DNA from: Pachyseris speciosa
Lineage: Eukaryota > Cnidaria > Anthozoa > Scleractinia > Pachyseridae
Direction of reading: 5' to 3'
DNA: 64,000 nt
Assembly (NCBI GenBank): GCA_016490735.1
Contig: JAEMWC010000217.1
Coordinates: forward strand, 57,501 to 121,500
The notes under the pieces are model-generated. The model worked only from the letters and a program-made list of their open reading frames with translations. It ran no database searches and was not told the origin of the DNA. Positions 12,301-42,279 of this stretch are shown here, piece after piece; within the stretch, counting starts at the first letter, position 1, and every line of letters starts with the position of its first letter. The translations under genes were made by a program, and so were the position numbers.

Positions 12301-12831
12301 CACTGTAGTAATGTTGAAGTGGTAGACAATATTTATTTTTTGACACTTAATTATTATTGACCAACTTCAAGTTTAATTGTTTTTAACTGTCGTGAACAAA
12401 TTTGAGACAAGTTGTAGTTTGGGTGTAAAGGAGGTATTAGTTGTTTCATCCCTCAGAAACCAGAGGGAATTGCTGTGTTGGTTCTGTAGCTTCACCAGAT
12501 TGAAGAGCAACCTGTGACCCTGCCATGCTTTTACTTGTCTACCTCTGAATTCACCAGCTGTATGGGTGGCCTGTGCCCCTAGTATGTCTGTCTACTTGCC
12601 CCCTCCCCCTCTGCCCCAGCTACCTACCTATCTTCCAACAAGTATGACATACTTCTGTCTTGAGGTAGTATACCAAGGGTGGAACTAGAAACTCTTTTAA
12701 TAAGCTCTTTTTGAGTGAGCTAAATTGGGGTAGATTGAAAAACTAACAACAACATAAGAAAGCTGTGCTACTCATTGATTGGGGAAACATATCATGTTTT
12801 GTTTGTCAGGTATGAAAAAAGGCTGTTCTAA
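3680..12831 (+). CDS. IMPDH: Inosine-5'-monophosphate dehydrogenase, 3' half of a split gene (six coding exons)
   Basis: IMPDH oxidises IMP to XMP with NAD+, the rate-limiting step of guanine nucleotide synthesis, in the cytosol. Six exons join in one frame: 3680-3966, 5042-5128, 5519-5573, 6099-6242, 11944-12027 and 12810-12831 (stop TAA). They give about 225 residues matching human IMPDH2 from about residue 289 to its end. Visible landmarks are [17 protein letters not shown], the catalytic loop GSICITQE with its cysteine, [10 protein letters not shown], the phosphate-binding segment ending [10 protein letters not shown], the flap Arg-Tyr in QRYFSE, the K+-site EGGVHGLHS and the C-terminus SYEKRLF. 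All introns are GT-AG. The catalytic N-terminal part and the CBS domains are not in 1-3679, so those exons lie left of the window. The gene looks intact. Family assignment is near certain; the exact first base of the first visible exon is less sure. Confidence 0.96.
4230..4563 (+). repeat. tRNA-headed SINE-like element, rearranged dimer
   Basis: A tRNA-like head at 4371-4443 is followed by a tail that reads CTGAATATTTTCAGG, AATTGCACAAATTGCG, GGATCATTCTTCATG and a segment ending ATATCATTCAC. The tail end (4512-4562) is repeated with few changes before the head (4262-4314), so the unit looks like a dimer whose first head was lost. There is no poly(A) tail. The same family recurs at 63135-63428, and a short fragment lies near 31168-31193. 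It sits in the first visible IMPDH intron, in the sense orientation. Confidence 0.75.
4371..4443 (+). tRNA. tRNA-Thr(GGT)-like SINE head, probably not a functional tRNA
   Basis: The 73-nt sequence has a 7-bp acceptor stem (GGCTTCA with TGAAGTC, one G-T pair), a D arm with GCTC/GAGC, and a T arm ACGGG-TTCAAAC-CCCGT. The Pol III A box (TAGCTCAGTTGG) and B box (GGTTCAAACCC) are good. By position the anticodon is GGT. The anticodon stem does not pair properly and position 33 is C rather than the near-universal U, so this is better read as a SINE promoter head than as a working tRNA. Confidence 0.55.
5042..5128 (+). CDS. IMPDH: IMPDH exon: phosphate-binding segment
   Basis: The acceptor TTTTCAG is followed by [30 protein letters not shown]; the final Gly codon is split by a GTGTGT donor. 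The block matches the IMPDH segment that binds the IMP phosphate and leads into the flap. Confidence 0.94.
5519..5573 (+). CDS. IMPDH: IMPDH exon: flap, first part
   Basis: This small 55-nt exon encodes [17 protein letters not shown] plus part of a Ser codon. It holds the Arg-Tyr pair of the mobile flap that activates water in the hydrolysis step. It is one residue shorter than the human flap in the variable stretch. Donor CAG/GTAAAG. Confidence 0.93.
5716..5739 (+). repeat. (CAT)n microsatellite
   Basis: Seven to eight CAT units in an IMPDH intron; it encodes the poly-His run of a spurious frame. Confidence 0.9.
6099..6242 (+). CDS. IMPDH: IMPDH exon: flap, second part
   Basis: After a long pyrimidine tract and TACAG the frame reads [20 protein letters not shown] and continues through [20 protein letters not shown] to LTQL. 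It ends in a split Arg codon at AG/GTTGG. The following intron is 5.7 kb and is filled with repeats. Confidence 0.94.
6349..6377 (+). repeat. (CAAG)n microsatellite
   Basis: Seven CAAG units just after an IMPDH exon-intron boundary. Confidence 0.9.
6902..7436 (+). repeat. Direct duplication (~165 bp, 369 bp apart)
   Basis: CCTGTTGTCATGTATCGGAA at 6902 and CCTGTTGTCACGTATAGGAA at 7271 begin two copies that share TATGTTAAGAGAAGTGTCTA and CTCCAGATGGACTG. A more diverged relative, with TATGTTAAGAGAAGTGTCTA again, is at about 1431-1515. The 7081-7200 palindrome lies between the copies. Confidence 0.65.
7081..7200. repeat. Palindromic element with ends GTAGTCTCTAATTTTGGCG
   Basis: The left end GTAGTCTCTAATTTTGGCG is mirrored by CGCCAAAAATTAGAGACTAC. 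The left half recurs alone at 56757-56830, where GACTGCGAGTAGTCTCTAAT and AAAGACACGCGC are preserved. It splits the tandem duplication at 6902-7436. Confidence 0.65.
8191..8585. mobile_element. 395-bp foldback element, complete copy
   Basis: The left arm begins AATTGAAGGGCTCGGAGCAT and continues for about 165 bp; the right arm is its near-perfect reverse complement, ending CCTTCAATT. The loop is about 65 bp. Open frames on both strands ([20 protein letters not shown] and similar) are simply the two arms. A second, truncated copy lies at 10980-11263 in the same IMPDH intron. Confidence 0.85.
9640..9775 (-). repeat. Possible degenerate Pol III-type repeat
   Basis: On the minus strand GGTTGTTGGTTCGAATCCCG contains a perfect B box, and a run of nine T follows about 10 nt later, then a (TTTTG)n tract. 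The A-box half is poor and no cloverleaf forms. It may be the remnant of a tRNA-derived SINE. Confidence 0.3.
10255..10900. repeat. Degenerate tandem repeat with embedded CCCTAA-like stretch
   Basis: Blocks such as GAGTCAACCAAGGCAACTAG, GATTAACCAAGGCTACTGTG and GAATCAACCGAGGTTTTTGT recur every 70-150 bp, each followed by a GCGCTGTTTT- or GTGCTGTTTT-like sequence. At 10590-10650 there is CACTAACCCTAACC, then CCCTAACCCTATCCCTAGCC. This explains the long 185-codon minus-strand frame, which has no recognisable domain. Confidence 0.45.
10980..11263. mobile_element. Truncated copy of the 395-bp foldback element
   Basis: The left arm and loop match 8191-8585 almost base for base. The right arm stops after AAATACCATACAA, about 110 bp short of the full end. 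Confidence 0.85.
11339..11784. mobile_element. ~450-bp foldback element
   Basis: The arms run from CACTTAAAGTGT on the left to ACACTTTAAACT on the right. They contain matching blocks GACATAAGGAGTAGATAGCT, GTTTTGCCCTGAAATCG and GGGCATGGGT, each reverse-complemented across a short spacer near 11565. It lies immediately upstream of an IMPDH exon. Confidence 0.75.
11944..12027 (+). CDS. IMPDH: IMPDH exon: [13 protein letters not shown] block
   Basis: The acceptor is TTTTAG and the donor TC/GTAAGT. The frame reads [19 protein letters not shown] then [10 protein letters not shown], with the Glu-Gly-Gly that contributes to the monovalent-cation site of the neighbouring subunit in the family. Confidence 0.95.
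12810..12831 (+). CDS. IMPDH: IMPDH terminal coding exon
   Basis: This is a 22-nt coding piece after TTGTCAG. It completes the split Ser codon and reads YEKRLF-stop, the invariant animal IMPDH C-terminus. It is too short for ORF callers and is recognised only through splicing. Confidence 0.93.
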
Positions 12832-12950
12832 TTCATGAACAAAATCAAGAAGAAAAGAATTATGCATTCATCCGATGGAGCATATCGAGCTGATTTCAGA
12901 GTATTTTGTAAATAGCAAAGTAGTTAAAGCTTTAGCAAACATATACGTTA

Positions 12951-12956
12951 AATAAA
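12951..12956 (+). terminator. Poly(A) signal of IMPDH
   Basis: A canonical AATAAA lies 120 nt after the IMPDH stop codon, the first one downstream, giving a short 3' UTR. The cleavage site itself cannot be fixed from sequence. Confidence 0.7.
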
Positions 12957-13291
12957 GAATACTAACAACAGGTTAGCCACTGACTTACGTAGAACTTTTC
13001 TTGTTTATTGATATCGCTTCTCTAGACATCGCTAATGAAAAGTCAGAACATGCGTTTCTTTCCAAAATCGTGCAACGTCTCAGTGAGGCGACATGATGTT
13101 CACTACTTCCTGTTTTAGTTGCTTGCCATGTTCCTTCTTCAGCGTCATATATGAGTGTATTTATTTTGTGATTTTCAGTTGAGTGTCTACAGTAATTCTC
13201 ACTTACTCTGGTTTTGCCCTACTTCGCCCAGTGATTGGCTGGCACAACTCGCGCCACTAACCAAACTCAATCGTGACTTGTTCGCGCGCAT

Positions 13292-13512
13292 TTTCCCGCG
13301 CTTGGCGCTGGCAACGTATAGTACTCCTAATCCTGATTGGTTCATTACGCTGTTTACGTCTGTTGCGATTGACCAGATTAATTTCTTTGATTTTGGTTAT
13401 ATTTTCCCGCACTTGGCGCCGGCTACATTTAATTGCTTCGTATTCTGATTGGTTCATTACGCTGTTTACGTCTGTTGTGATTGGCCAGAGTAATTTCTTT
13501 AGTTTTGGTTCT
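13292..13512 (+). repeat. 112-bp tandem duplication
   Basis: CTGATTGGTTCATTACGCTG occurs at about 13333 and 13445, preceded by TTTTCCCGCnCTTGGCGC and followed by TAATTTCTTTnnTTTTGGTT in each unit. It yields spurious frames on both strands. Confidence 0.7.
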
Positions 13513-13849
13513 ACGACACTCGATTGATAATTACTCTCATATGGAAAACCTCCTCGTCGATGAAGAATGCGTTTATAGACGTCCTTTTTAGCTCATGACA
13601 ACGTATACTATTCGCGTTCTACGTCCCGATTGTGGGCCAACTTTTCATATTGTTGAGAAATTATTTAATAGAGTTTGCCGCTACGATGTGAACAGCAGCA
13701 AACATAAATATAAAGCAATTGTTTCGACCGAATATGGGGTATGAGGAATGGCTGTAGTGTTTCAGTTTACATTCCAGTTAAGTTACGTGAAAAGCCAAAT
13801 AGCCCATTTTACGATTGCTCGCCCGGAGACCTGGCCTATGGATGGAAAC

Positions 13850-13984
13850 GAGGCTGGCGGTGACCTTGTTTTGATACAGACCTTACTGCTTTTCTCGTCT
13901 AAATCGTAGTGTTCCTATGCCAACTAGCATTTGGATGAGAAAAGAAAGACAGGTTTGTATCAAAACAAGGGCACCTCCAGCCTC
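13850..13984. repeat. Palindromic element, ~135 bp
   Basis: GAGGCTGGCGGTGACCTTG and TTTTGATACAGACCT pair with AGGTTTGTATCAAAA and CAAGGGCACCTCCAGCCTC. Confidence 0.7.
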
Positions 13985-14939
13985 ACTTCTACTCAAAGAC
14001 CAGGTCACTGAACACACAACTGTAAAATGGGTTATTAGAAATCAAACCATCTTCTACGTACTTAACTGTCACTCACTAAGATTTAGAATGGTAAAAAAGT
14101 TTTTATTTTTAACCCTTGAAATAGTTCAAAAGAGAAAGTTAAAAGTATCACAAATTTCTGTCTCTATCTTCTCCCCCAAGTACGAAACAATTTTATTTCT
14201 GGCACCTGTTGATTGGAAGACTCGGACAACATTTTCCGAACGCGGTGGGTAAATTTTCGTTTACTATACTGTAAATTAATTATCTCGGTGTCTCTCCGGA
14301 GTATATCAGTGAAATTATTTGTCATAGTAATGCATTCATACTTCGGCGCGATGTTAATGCCTCTTAAATTTTGTTACTAACTCTGTCGGTAATACAATCT
14401 CTTTTTTTTCTTTCTATTAACACGAGTTCTTTCCCTACCTAAGTATGATTTCCTTTATTTGTGAAGGAAATTATATTGTACTGAAGTTTTGAAAGAACCA
14501 ATGAGGGTTTTTTTTACGCGTTGTTATCTATTTATGTGTGTGTTATTTTTTTAATCTACATTTTCCCATTTTATTTTTGTTACAGTTCATACTACATACC
14601 GGTTTAGGTTTGACTCGGGTACTTTTGGTTGGAAAGTATTCCAATATTTACATATACAGTGATAACTGTATTTAATGTTAAAACCTAGTTTAGCGCAGAC
14701 GTTAAAAAAAACTGTTTTTTTTTTTTAATTATTAATCTTTCAGTTCAAATTAGTGCTTTATAAAGCTCTATAATATTCTTGAAATGCAAATAAAGCAGTA
14801 ATAGTAATACCCATTTACTTTCTCTTAGTGTGCTTTTTTTGGGTGTAGTGGTGGTGGTAAGGAGTTAACTAACTTTATAATATATAAAGGTTCAATGATC
14901 ATCCCAAACGCTTTCGTAAGATTACAGATCGGGTTCATG

Positions 14940-15048
14940 TCACGTGATCAATTTAAGCCTATCTGGGGCTCGTTTCTCGAAGCTCCCGGTAATCACGTGA
15001 TCAATTTAAGCCTATCTGGGGCTCGTTTCTCGAAGCTCCCGGTAATTA
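14940..15048 (+). repeat. 54-bp tandem duplication
   Basis: CACGTGATCAATTTAAGCCT and GGGGCTCGTTTCTCGAAGCT occur twice with no change; GGGGCTCGTTTCTCGAA also appears once at about 54524. Exact identity implies a recent event. Confidence 0.85.
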
Positions 15049-15336
15049 CCGGGCGCGTTAAGCTGTTTTGTTTTCCATCCCGGATGGGAGTTTCAAAAGG
15101 TTTGGAAGTTAAGTTAACAACAAAAGAAACAAAGTGGACTTCGTTAGAGGTCAGAACACACCCTACTTTTCTTCTTGGTTTTACCGGGACTTTCGGGCCT
15201 CTGACCGGGAGAAAGAACAGCTTTGAGCTGTAATATTTGTCAGGAAAATTCAACAAAAGGCGTTAACGGAGATGGGGGAGGGAAAATGGAGGGGAGACTG
15301 GGGAAAGGGGGAACGGTTTAATTCTTCCTCTTCAGT

Positions 15337-15419
15337 TAGCCTGTTCCAAGCCCCCCCTCCATCTTTCGGCGTTTTATTTTCGCCTCGCTCTGTATAATCT
15401 GAACGCCTGCAACAGGCTA
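15337..15419. repeat. Short palindromic repeat with TAGCCTGTT ends
   Basis: TAGCCTGTTCCA on the left is answered by TGCAACAGGCTA on the right, around a GC-rich centre with CCCCCCCTCC. Confidence 0.5.
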
Positions 15420-16416
15420 TCCATCCATCAATCAATCAACAACTTATTTACCGTAGGCGTCAAGTCTTCTAGTTGGCCATCCGGCGTACTAATCGGGGAC
15501 AGTGTGAAATTGTGTGTGAGAGAGAGGGCAGACCACAGCACCGGGAACTACGTTCGCTGCTCTTTTCGATCAGTGTGTGGGTTCTTTAATGTCCCCTTCC
15601 AGTTTTGTGTGTGGAGTTGAAGGAGACAACCAACGGCTTGACGTCACGAGCTGAAGCAGCTTTCCCCTATTTAATGTGATTCACACCCCCCTCCCGTACC
15701 CACTAGGCATGCTAGCCAAATGAAGAAATGGGGAAAATGTCCCATAGTTTGGCAGAAGTAGGTCCCATTCTGAAGACAGTACCACCCATTACAGAACAAA
15801 AAAGAAATGGTGCTAGGTGCAAGAATGATGGCCCCGTTTGATTTACAGTTGCTTTCCTAATTCTTGGAAACAGGTGCAACTTGCAAAAAAAAAAACAAAC
15901 AAACAAACAAACATACCGAGTTCACCTTTCCTTCACAGTTGCAAACGATGTTTAACAACAATTTCGCAATTTCTTAATTGAGCAGTTAAACTAGAAAAGG
16001 AAGCTTGAAGAAAACAGCGATATTGATTCGTTGATTAAAATAATGGAGATGACTGGAAGCAAAATAGGAAAAGGAGCTACAATAAGCGGGAAGGTTAAGC
16101 CCAAAGTGGTGAACTTGTGGCATAACCAATTCAACCGAAAGTCTGGTATTTTGGGCAAGTTTTGAGACTGCTTGGCAAGGGAAAGGAAGTGTCCAAGCAC
16201 GAGAAAGGTGAATTCCTGCGTGACAAGCCCTGGTGGAAGGAGAGTCAAATGTGGCTTGCCAATATCATATCCTATATAAATCAGTATATCATTATCCTAT
16301 ACAATCAGGAGTTGGAGATACATTGTATTATAGTTAATTATTCACCGAAGTGGAGGTGAATAGTGGTGGGTAAATATCCACCACTTTCACCGACACCGAG
16401 GTGAATAATAATTGTT

Positions 16417-16612
16417 TTAGTATATACCACACAAGCTGAATAATTAGCGGACCAAAACATTACCTTATGTGTGACAATATACCGAAAAGCGGTCGGAAAT
16501 TGTAAAATCTTGTGCGCCAGCTGCTCGGAAGTGAATAGTACTTGCTAATCACCTCCGAGTTAACCAATCAGAACGCGTGAAAAGCACTATTCACTTGTGT
16601 GGTATATACTAA
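16417..16612. mobile_element. Palindromic MITE with TTAGTATATACCACACAAG ends
   Basis: The 19-bp ends TTAGTATATACCACACAAG and CTTGTGTGGTATATACTAA are perfect inverted repeats 196 bp apart. A possible TTA/TAA-type target is embedded in the ends, as in Harbinger-like MITEs. That last point is inference. Confidence 0.7.
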
Positions 16613-17811
16613 TCTTCAATATTAATTGCTGTAGGCAAGGACTTTTTCCAAAACAATTGAAATGATACTGACATAAATGTATATATATAACAAGGTGAAA
16701 GAGCTGTAACTGTAGGCCTGTGATTGGCCAGAATGAAACAATAGATACAACACAAACAAATACCCCTAGCCCTGATTACAAAAGAAGCAACACTGGTAGG
16801 TCGTAGAGATCAATGAAATTAGAGGTCTGGAACAGGTACAGGTTACTCAACAAGGTACGTATTTGTTATGCCATAACGGCCATAAATGAGTATAAACCAT
16901 GTAAACGGCTGAGAATTCTGCTCACATTATGGATACGTGTAGCCAATTTTTCACCTAGTGTCCCCAATTAGCTAGCTATTTCTGAACTAAATACCTTGAG
17001 ACTTAACGTTTATGATGATGATGATGACCAACGAGATCACATTACAGAAAAGAAATACATTCAACAAATTTTAAAAATAACTGTCCACTTTATAGTTTGA
17101 AATCGGAAGCTTGATAATCACGTGTAGCCAAACTGCACATGGTTATCAAGTTCTCAATTTCAAACAACATTTTTCACCTTGGAGTTATAACTTTAAGGTA
17201 CTGGCGTGGAAATCTGAGATATAAACAGGCAAAATTTACCTTATACACAATAAAGTTACAAAGCAGTCCTTAAAATCATCCTTTTAATAATAGTCTTTTG
17301 TCGAATCATTCCAGATCCCTAATATACACATAAGTTCCTTTTCAATCATAACAGCTGTAAGTAAATAACATTATTGTCATTTAATAACATAGACATAATT
17401 CTGCACACAACCACAGTAATGAAAACAATGCATCGTTAGGTCTTAATTGCAGATACGTCACTCATCACACAATGCTTACACAACATTGCGTGACGAGCCA
17501 AATAAGACACTTCTCAGATTCTTCTTGTCACTATATCGAGTCTGGTATGCTTGGGAGGAGTGGCATTTTTCAAGGACACCTCTTCATGGAGGGATTCCCT
17601 GCCACAAACAACGGGAGGCCAATTTTTAATACGAACCTTACCTCAAGGTTCAGTGCCTGAAATAGTCATTTTAGCTTTCTCCACATAAGCATAAGTAACA
17701 GACCAGGGACATTATTTTAATTTATGATAATCAAGTCAAGTTGATGACTCTATGCATTTTAGTAATAATAATTACAAGCTTAACTAACATACAAAACAAT
17801 GTTTATTTCCA

Positions 17812-17817
17812 CTACTT
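17812..17817 (-). terminator. Candidate poly(A) signal of Galpha-i
   Basis: TTTATT on the plus strand is AATAAA on the minus strand, about 460 nt past the Galpha-i stop. Other A/T-rich variants lie nearby, so transcript data would be needed to choose. Confidence 0.35.
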
Positions 17818-18279
17818 TCCCCTAACACGTCAATCTTGGAAATTATATTAGTTGGATTGTCATTTCTTTTTACAATAGTTTTGGGTGACGACTTAACAGT
17901 GTTTTCACATCAGGAGGCAGATGCATGGCGAAAGGTCGCAATTATGATGGTGCGAGTTATTTTTCATTAGACGATGCATGAACCTACTGCGAGCACAGAG
18001 AATATTACTGGACATTCTTATAAAAACATCTGGCAAGTGCTGTACATAAAACTAGTCTTCGGGGCATCTTTTGTACAAATACTTTGTCAGACCTGAAAGA
18101 ATAAGACAAACCCGATAAGTCTGTTTCTTCTTTAAGATCCATTAAACAAATGTTTTTCATGGTGGTCGCTGTATTGGGTGCTGTAAAATGTCCACTAAAT
18201 GTTTCTTGAATTCATTTACAATTACTTTGAAGCAAAATAAACACAAGCCTTACTCAGCACTGATCGGTCCTTATGGAGT

Positions 18280-37618
<19,339 letters not shown>

Positions 37619-37797
37619 TCAGAAATATTTCAAGCTTCTCTCCCAAAAACACGGCCGATTCGTGTGAACTTTCACAGTCCCGCGAATGTTAATGCCACAG
37701 TCAGAAACCCAAAAGTTGCGATAGGATTCTTGGGGCGACTTTTATGCAAGGCAAATGTGTTTCGACGCCTCACGACTTCGCCATGAAGGTTTTTTTT

Positions 37798-37920
37798 CAA
37801 TCCGGTCTTCCTTGGAAAGTAATGGCGCTGCACTTCGCTTTATTGCAACCAACCAAAACCACGCCCGCACATAGAACAAACCATGCGCGCACGGCTGCTG
37901 GGAATGAAAAGTCCCGGATG
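37798..37920 (-). promoter_or_regulatory. Likely promoter-proximal region of Galpha-i
   Basis: Upstream of the start codon the sequence becomes GC-richer. On the minus strand it has a GGGCGTGG GT/GC box near 37860, and a CATGCGCGCA stretch with a resemblance to NRF-1 sites lies near 37883. The TATATAAATA close to the ATG is too near to be a functional TATA box. The assignment is by position and composition only. Confidence 0.3.
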
Positions 37921-40900
37921 TGAAGCTTGGGGCTGCAATGTGCGAGTTCTCGTCATATTTTCCATTAGTCTCCCGTTAAATTGCCTTATAGATTGTTATT
38001 TCAAAATCTCATTTATCTGATAAGATGTTTTCAAAAGGCCACCGGTTTTTTCTCAATTCAAAGGCTGAATCGCATCGGTCACGTGTTCCAAATATTTGAT
38101 TCACCAAAGTGATTGGCAGTTGGCAGTCATACTGTAGAAACCGATATTAGAAAGCTGCTCAGAACTTTAAGAATATGAAACATAAACAGGAACACGCCGG
38201 ATCTTGTTCTTCATGAGACCGGCGACACATCAAAATAAAGTCGTTGAGGGTAAAAATTCTCACTTTGTGTCACAGATCTTTTCTGAATTTTTTACAGTCC
38301 AGTGACAACTGAGCGAGAAATCAAATTAAGAGAAGCTATTTTTAAACAGCTTACTGTTTCGCTAATTGTCACCGTCTGGACATGGCTGATCTTGAATTGG
38401 ATCGGTAGAGTGCATATCGAAGAGTCCTTTTTGTGATTAAAATAAAACAACGGACAATGAAGATCATTTCTGATTCATTTTGTTGGCTTTTTCAGTAAAA
38501 CATTTCGCCCTCTTTCCCTCTCCCCCCACCCCAAAGAAACAATTCTTGGTACAGGTAAATTTTCTTCATCGGATACAGAATAATCCCAAACGCTCCCGAC
38601 GGGTCAGTTTTGTCGTGAACGGGAACAACTGAACCGGTTCGTCCCTGACAGCTCCAGATGCAGAAATATGCGCAAATATTTGACAATCAGTAGAAACTGA
38701 ATAATCGTGAAGGCAGGCTCCTGGTGAAGGACATGATTCCTGTCAGTTTTCGGTTTTTGATGTTAAAGTGAGTCACGTATCACCTGCTTATTTTGTTCCT
38801 TGAGTATCAGTAGCACGTTTAGTTTCACACCGTGTGAAGTACCTGCATCCTTCCAAAATTTCTATTTTTATCAGTTATTATGAAGGTAAACGCAATGGGC
38901 CATCTGTTTACTTTGATTGTTCAGCGTTCATTATAGATACGTTGCTATATGCGCAACAAGAAAATTGACAGAAAACAAACTTTTATCTAAATAAAAACGT
39001 TCATGCACGGCTGATGGAAGTGCGGGGTGAGTGAAAAATGCTAGTGCAAGAGGAAGTGAAAAATAATCTATTTAAGTGCCTGGATACGAGCAATTTTAAC
39101 CTTTTTGTGGCTTAATTCCATTGGTGCTACAACCACAAGTATCCCTAAAAAAATACTGACGATCGAGCCTCGTTTTCAATTTTTTTAATGGACTGGCCAC
39201 TTCACGATTGCATACTGTCGGCTGATCTCCGTCCGCACATACAATCGTTATAGCAAGTATAAAGAAAATTAATGTTTTGATCAGGTTGTCGAAGTGTTGT
39301 AATTATAGATTGTGTGGTAAGCATTTTTTTTTAAAATAAGATTTTAGACTCTCGCACATAGCTTATACCAGAAAAAAAAAGTTGTTGAGGCTTTCTTAAG
39401 GATTAGTATATTTTGTTTTTATATCCAATTTCATACACTTTTATGCAAATTTTATTGAATATTGGATCTGCAAAGTCAATACGTTAGAAATTGGAACAAT
39501 AGGGCAATTTCCTTTGGACGGTCAACAAAGTCTTGTAATCACCACTATCGGCAACCGGCAAAATTTTTGTTGCTAAGCTGCGAAGTAACAGCCGGTAGCT
39601 AAGTCATTGGATGCAAGTCTCAGTGATTAATGTCTGTAGCCACAGAATACAACATTATCCTTTCGGCAAAGGTTTTCCTTCGGCCGGTTACGGCAGGTTC
39701 GGATAAGCTAACTGAAACATTTGATCATGGGAGGACCTCAGGCTTTTAACAGAAAAGTAAGATTCTACTTCTCCACAAATAATTCCATATATTACCGGTG
39801 CCAGCATATCTATACGGAATATAAATAAATTTGAGAAATAATGAAAGCCTTCTTTTCAGATGAATAAAACAGCAAGAAATCAGCGACTTTTTTGAGGAAT
39901 GTTTATGGGGAGTAACAAGGGGAGACCCTATTTTGTTTATTTGTTTATTTGTTTTTGTATGAAAAATCATCTTGCTTTGTATGTATGGTTTTGTAGTATA
40001 AAGATAAACATAATCATAGGGATAATCCTAATAATCGCAAATAGCGGGAAGGCATGAAAATGTAATAATAGCTTACTACTAGCTGGAGTCAAAGCAATCG
40101 TTATTCACTGAAATATATATACATAATCAATCTAGTGGCGCCCTTTTACGACTGAGGAACTGCCGACAAAGAGCACTCTTTAATTTCTAAGAAGATTGTT
40201 TCCAAATATCGGCGGTCGCGCGAGTTTGTATCAACGGAATGAAGGCCGGGAAAATTCTCCAGACACGTAGTCTAGAGTTCACTCTGTGTTGATTAGTTCG
40301 CGCGCCTCCTTTTTAGTCGCCTGGAACGCAGGCCGGGCGCGGTGGACGCACTGTTCGCGGGTATATATATCTTTCTCTTAGCTTTGACGAAACAGAATAA
40401 TGTGTATGTAAACAGGTTACGAGCGGTTGAACTGCGGCGGTAACTTATGCTTGACCTGAGCTGATTTGCATTACGCTCCATTTCATAAATGAAGACTCAC
40501 GACCATTGATCATCCGGTTGTAAAACACGTCCAGATGAGGCCATTTTCACAAATTTGTTTTTCTTGGAAAAGAGTGGTTTGCTCATTTCAAACAAAGCCA
40601 TTAGCGTCTTCAATTTGTTCTATGATAAGAGGGATGAAGCAGGTGAACTCGCAAACAGTTATTATAGCCTTTTATACTCAACTCTATAGATCCTTTCATC
40701 ATCATCATCATGCGTTATTTAACGTGGATATACACTTAGCCTGAGAGCTAGTTTACAGGTATTCCACCTAATAACCTTTAAGAGGAAATAAAGATGCTAT
40801 TCTTTGGGCCGAGAAAGCCGTAAGTAGCGATGACGTCACTATCATAAAACTGACGTAAGCGTTACTCACCTTTTCTTTTATTAAAGAGTAAAATTGAAAA

Positions 40901-41263
40901 AGCCGCTGCAATAATAATAGCACTTATTTGCTAAAATGTGATGAAAAGAGTAAAAAAGCATAATTTAATTTAGCAAAGGTTTGATATTTTAAATTCTCTC
41001 ATTTACATCAACGTCCCAGCTTGGCTACGCAAGCTGGGCTAAGCTTGTTTGTTTTCGCTGCTGGCACGTATTGGCTTGAATGACCTGCTCCCACCTCAGC
41101 TTTGATGTTACTCAAATTCAAGCCAACGCGATTATATATTTGGCCACACAATTCTACGCATTATTATATTTCATATGGCCGCAAGTGAAATTCGCTGCCA
41201 ACCATATTTATTTTTAAAACCCCTTTGGCCTTAAAAAAAAAAAAAAGATTAGTTTGTTTATCT

Positions 41264-41266
<3 letters not shown>
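37921..41266. other. Upstream flank of Galpha-i, no gene seen
   Basis: AT-rich DNA with no convincing frame. Only short poly-A/T runs and a (CAT)4 at about 40696-40710 stand out. Regulatory elements of Galpha-i may lie here, but none can be named. Confidence 0.55.

Positions 41267-41336
<70 letters not shown>
41267..41336. repeat. (TA)n microsatellite, left border of the tRNA array
   Basis: About 35 uninterrupted TA units abut the first array unit directly. It could extrude as a cruciform. Confidence 0.95.
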
Positions 41337-41341
<5 letters not shown>

Positions 41342-41391
41342 AGGTTAATTTGGGAACAGAAATCATCAACTAAGTAATTAAGTGAAAATGT

Positions 41392-41461
41392 GGCTCAGCC
41401 AGGAATCGAACCTGGGTCTCCAGATACCGGTCGGATGCCTTAACCACTAGGCCACTGAACC
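41392..41461 (-). tRNA. tRNA-like gene, anticodon GGT by position (array copy 1)
   Basis: The 70-nt sequence folds as a cloverleaf: acceptor GGTTCAG/CTGAGCC, D arm GCCT/AGGC, anticodon stem TCCGA/CTGGA with one A-C mismatch, T arm CCAGG-TTCGATT-CCTGG. The A box TGGCCTAGTGG and B box GGTTCGATTCC are perfect, and TTTT follows the 3' end within about 6 nt, so Pol III transcription is plausible. The loop CCGGTAT puts C at position 33, where U is nearly universal, so decoding ability is doubtful. Confidence 0.65.
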
Positions 41462-41800
41462 AACCACACTGGGTTAACACATATTTTTACTGTACAACAC
41501 ATACACAATGTGGCCTTGTTTTATGGTAAGGTCCTAGGAGACAATTTCACACATTTTCTGCAACCAGGATCACGTCACTACTCCCCGATCGATCAGCGAT
41601 GCAAGGCCAAATCCCCCTGGAAATTAATTAAGTACAGTAAGGTAGGGAGGGGATATATTGGCAACTGATTGCCTTAATTACTTAGGATCACCAGCCTATT
41701 CCCATTTGGATGGCGATTCATTAGCGATTTCTGAGTAATACAAACAGACAAGGTTAATTTGGGAACAGAAATCATCAACTAAGTAATTAAGTGAAAATGT

Positions 41801-41870
41801 GGCTCAGCCAGGAATCGAACCTGGGTCTCCAGATACCGGTCGGATGCCTTAACCACTAGGCCACTGAACC
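41801..41870 (-). tRNA. tRNA-like gene, array copy 2
   Basis: It is identical to the copy 409 bp upstream, with the same boxes, cloverleaf and C33. Confidence 0.65.
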
Positions 41871-42209
41871 AACCACACTGGGTTAACACATATTTTTACT
41901 GTACAACACATACACAATGTGGCCTTGTTTTATGGTAAGGTCCTAGGAGACAATTTCACACATTTTCTGCAACCAGGATCACGTCACTACTCCCCGATCG
42001 ATCAGCGATGCAAGGCCAAATCCCCCTGGAAATTAATTAAGTACAGTAAGGTAGGGAGGGGATATATTGGCAACTGATTGCCTTAATTACTTAGGATCAC
42101 CAGCCTATTCCCATTTGGATGGCGATTCATTAGCGATTTCTGAGTAATACAAACAGACAAGGTTAATTTGGGAACAGAAATCATCAACTAAGTAATTAAG
42201 TGAAAATGT

Positions 42210-42279
42210 GGCTCAGCCAGGAATCGAACCTGGGTCTCCAGATACCGGTCGGATGCCTTAACCACTAGGCCACTGAACC
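42210..42279 (-). tRNA. tRNA-like gene, array copy 3
   Basis: It is identical to copies 1 and 2. The next unit is cut inside its tRNA (only GGCTCAGCCAGG remains, ending at 42630) at the inversion junction. Confidence 0.65.

Larger units (their letters stand above)
12957..17811. other. Intergenic DNA between the convergent genes
   Basis: There are no exons with conserved protein content. It contains the 112-bp and 54-bp duplications, three palindromes (13850, 15337, 16417) and an A/C-rich tract (15887-15911). All open frames are short and without domains. Confidence 0.6.
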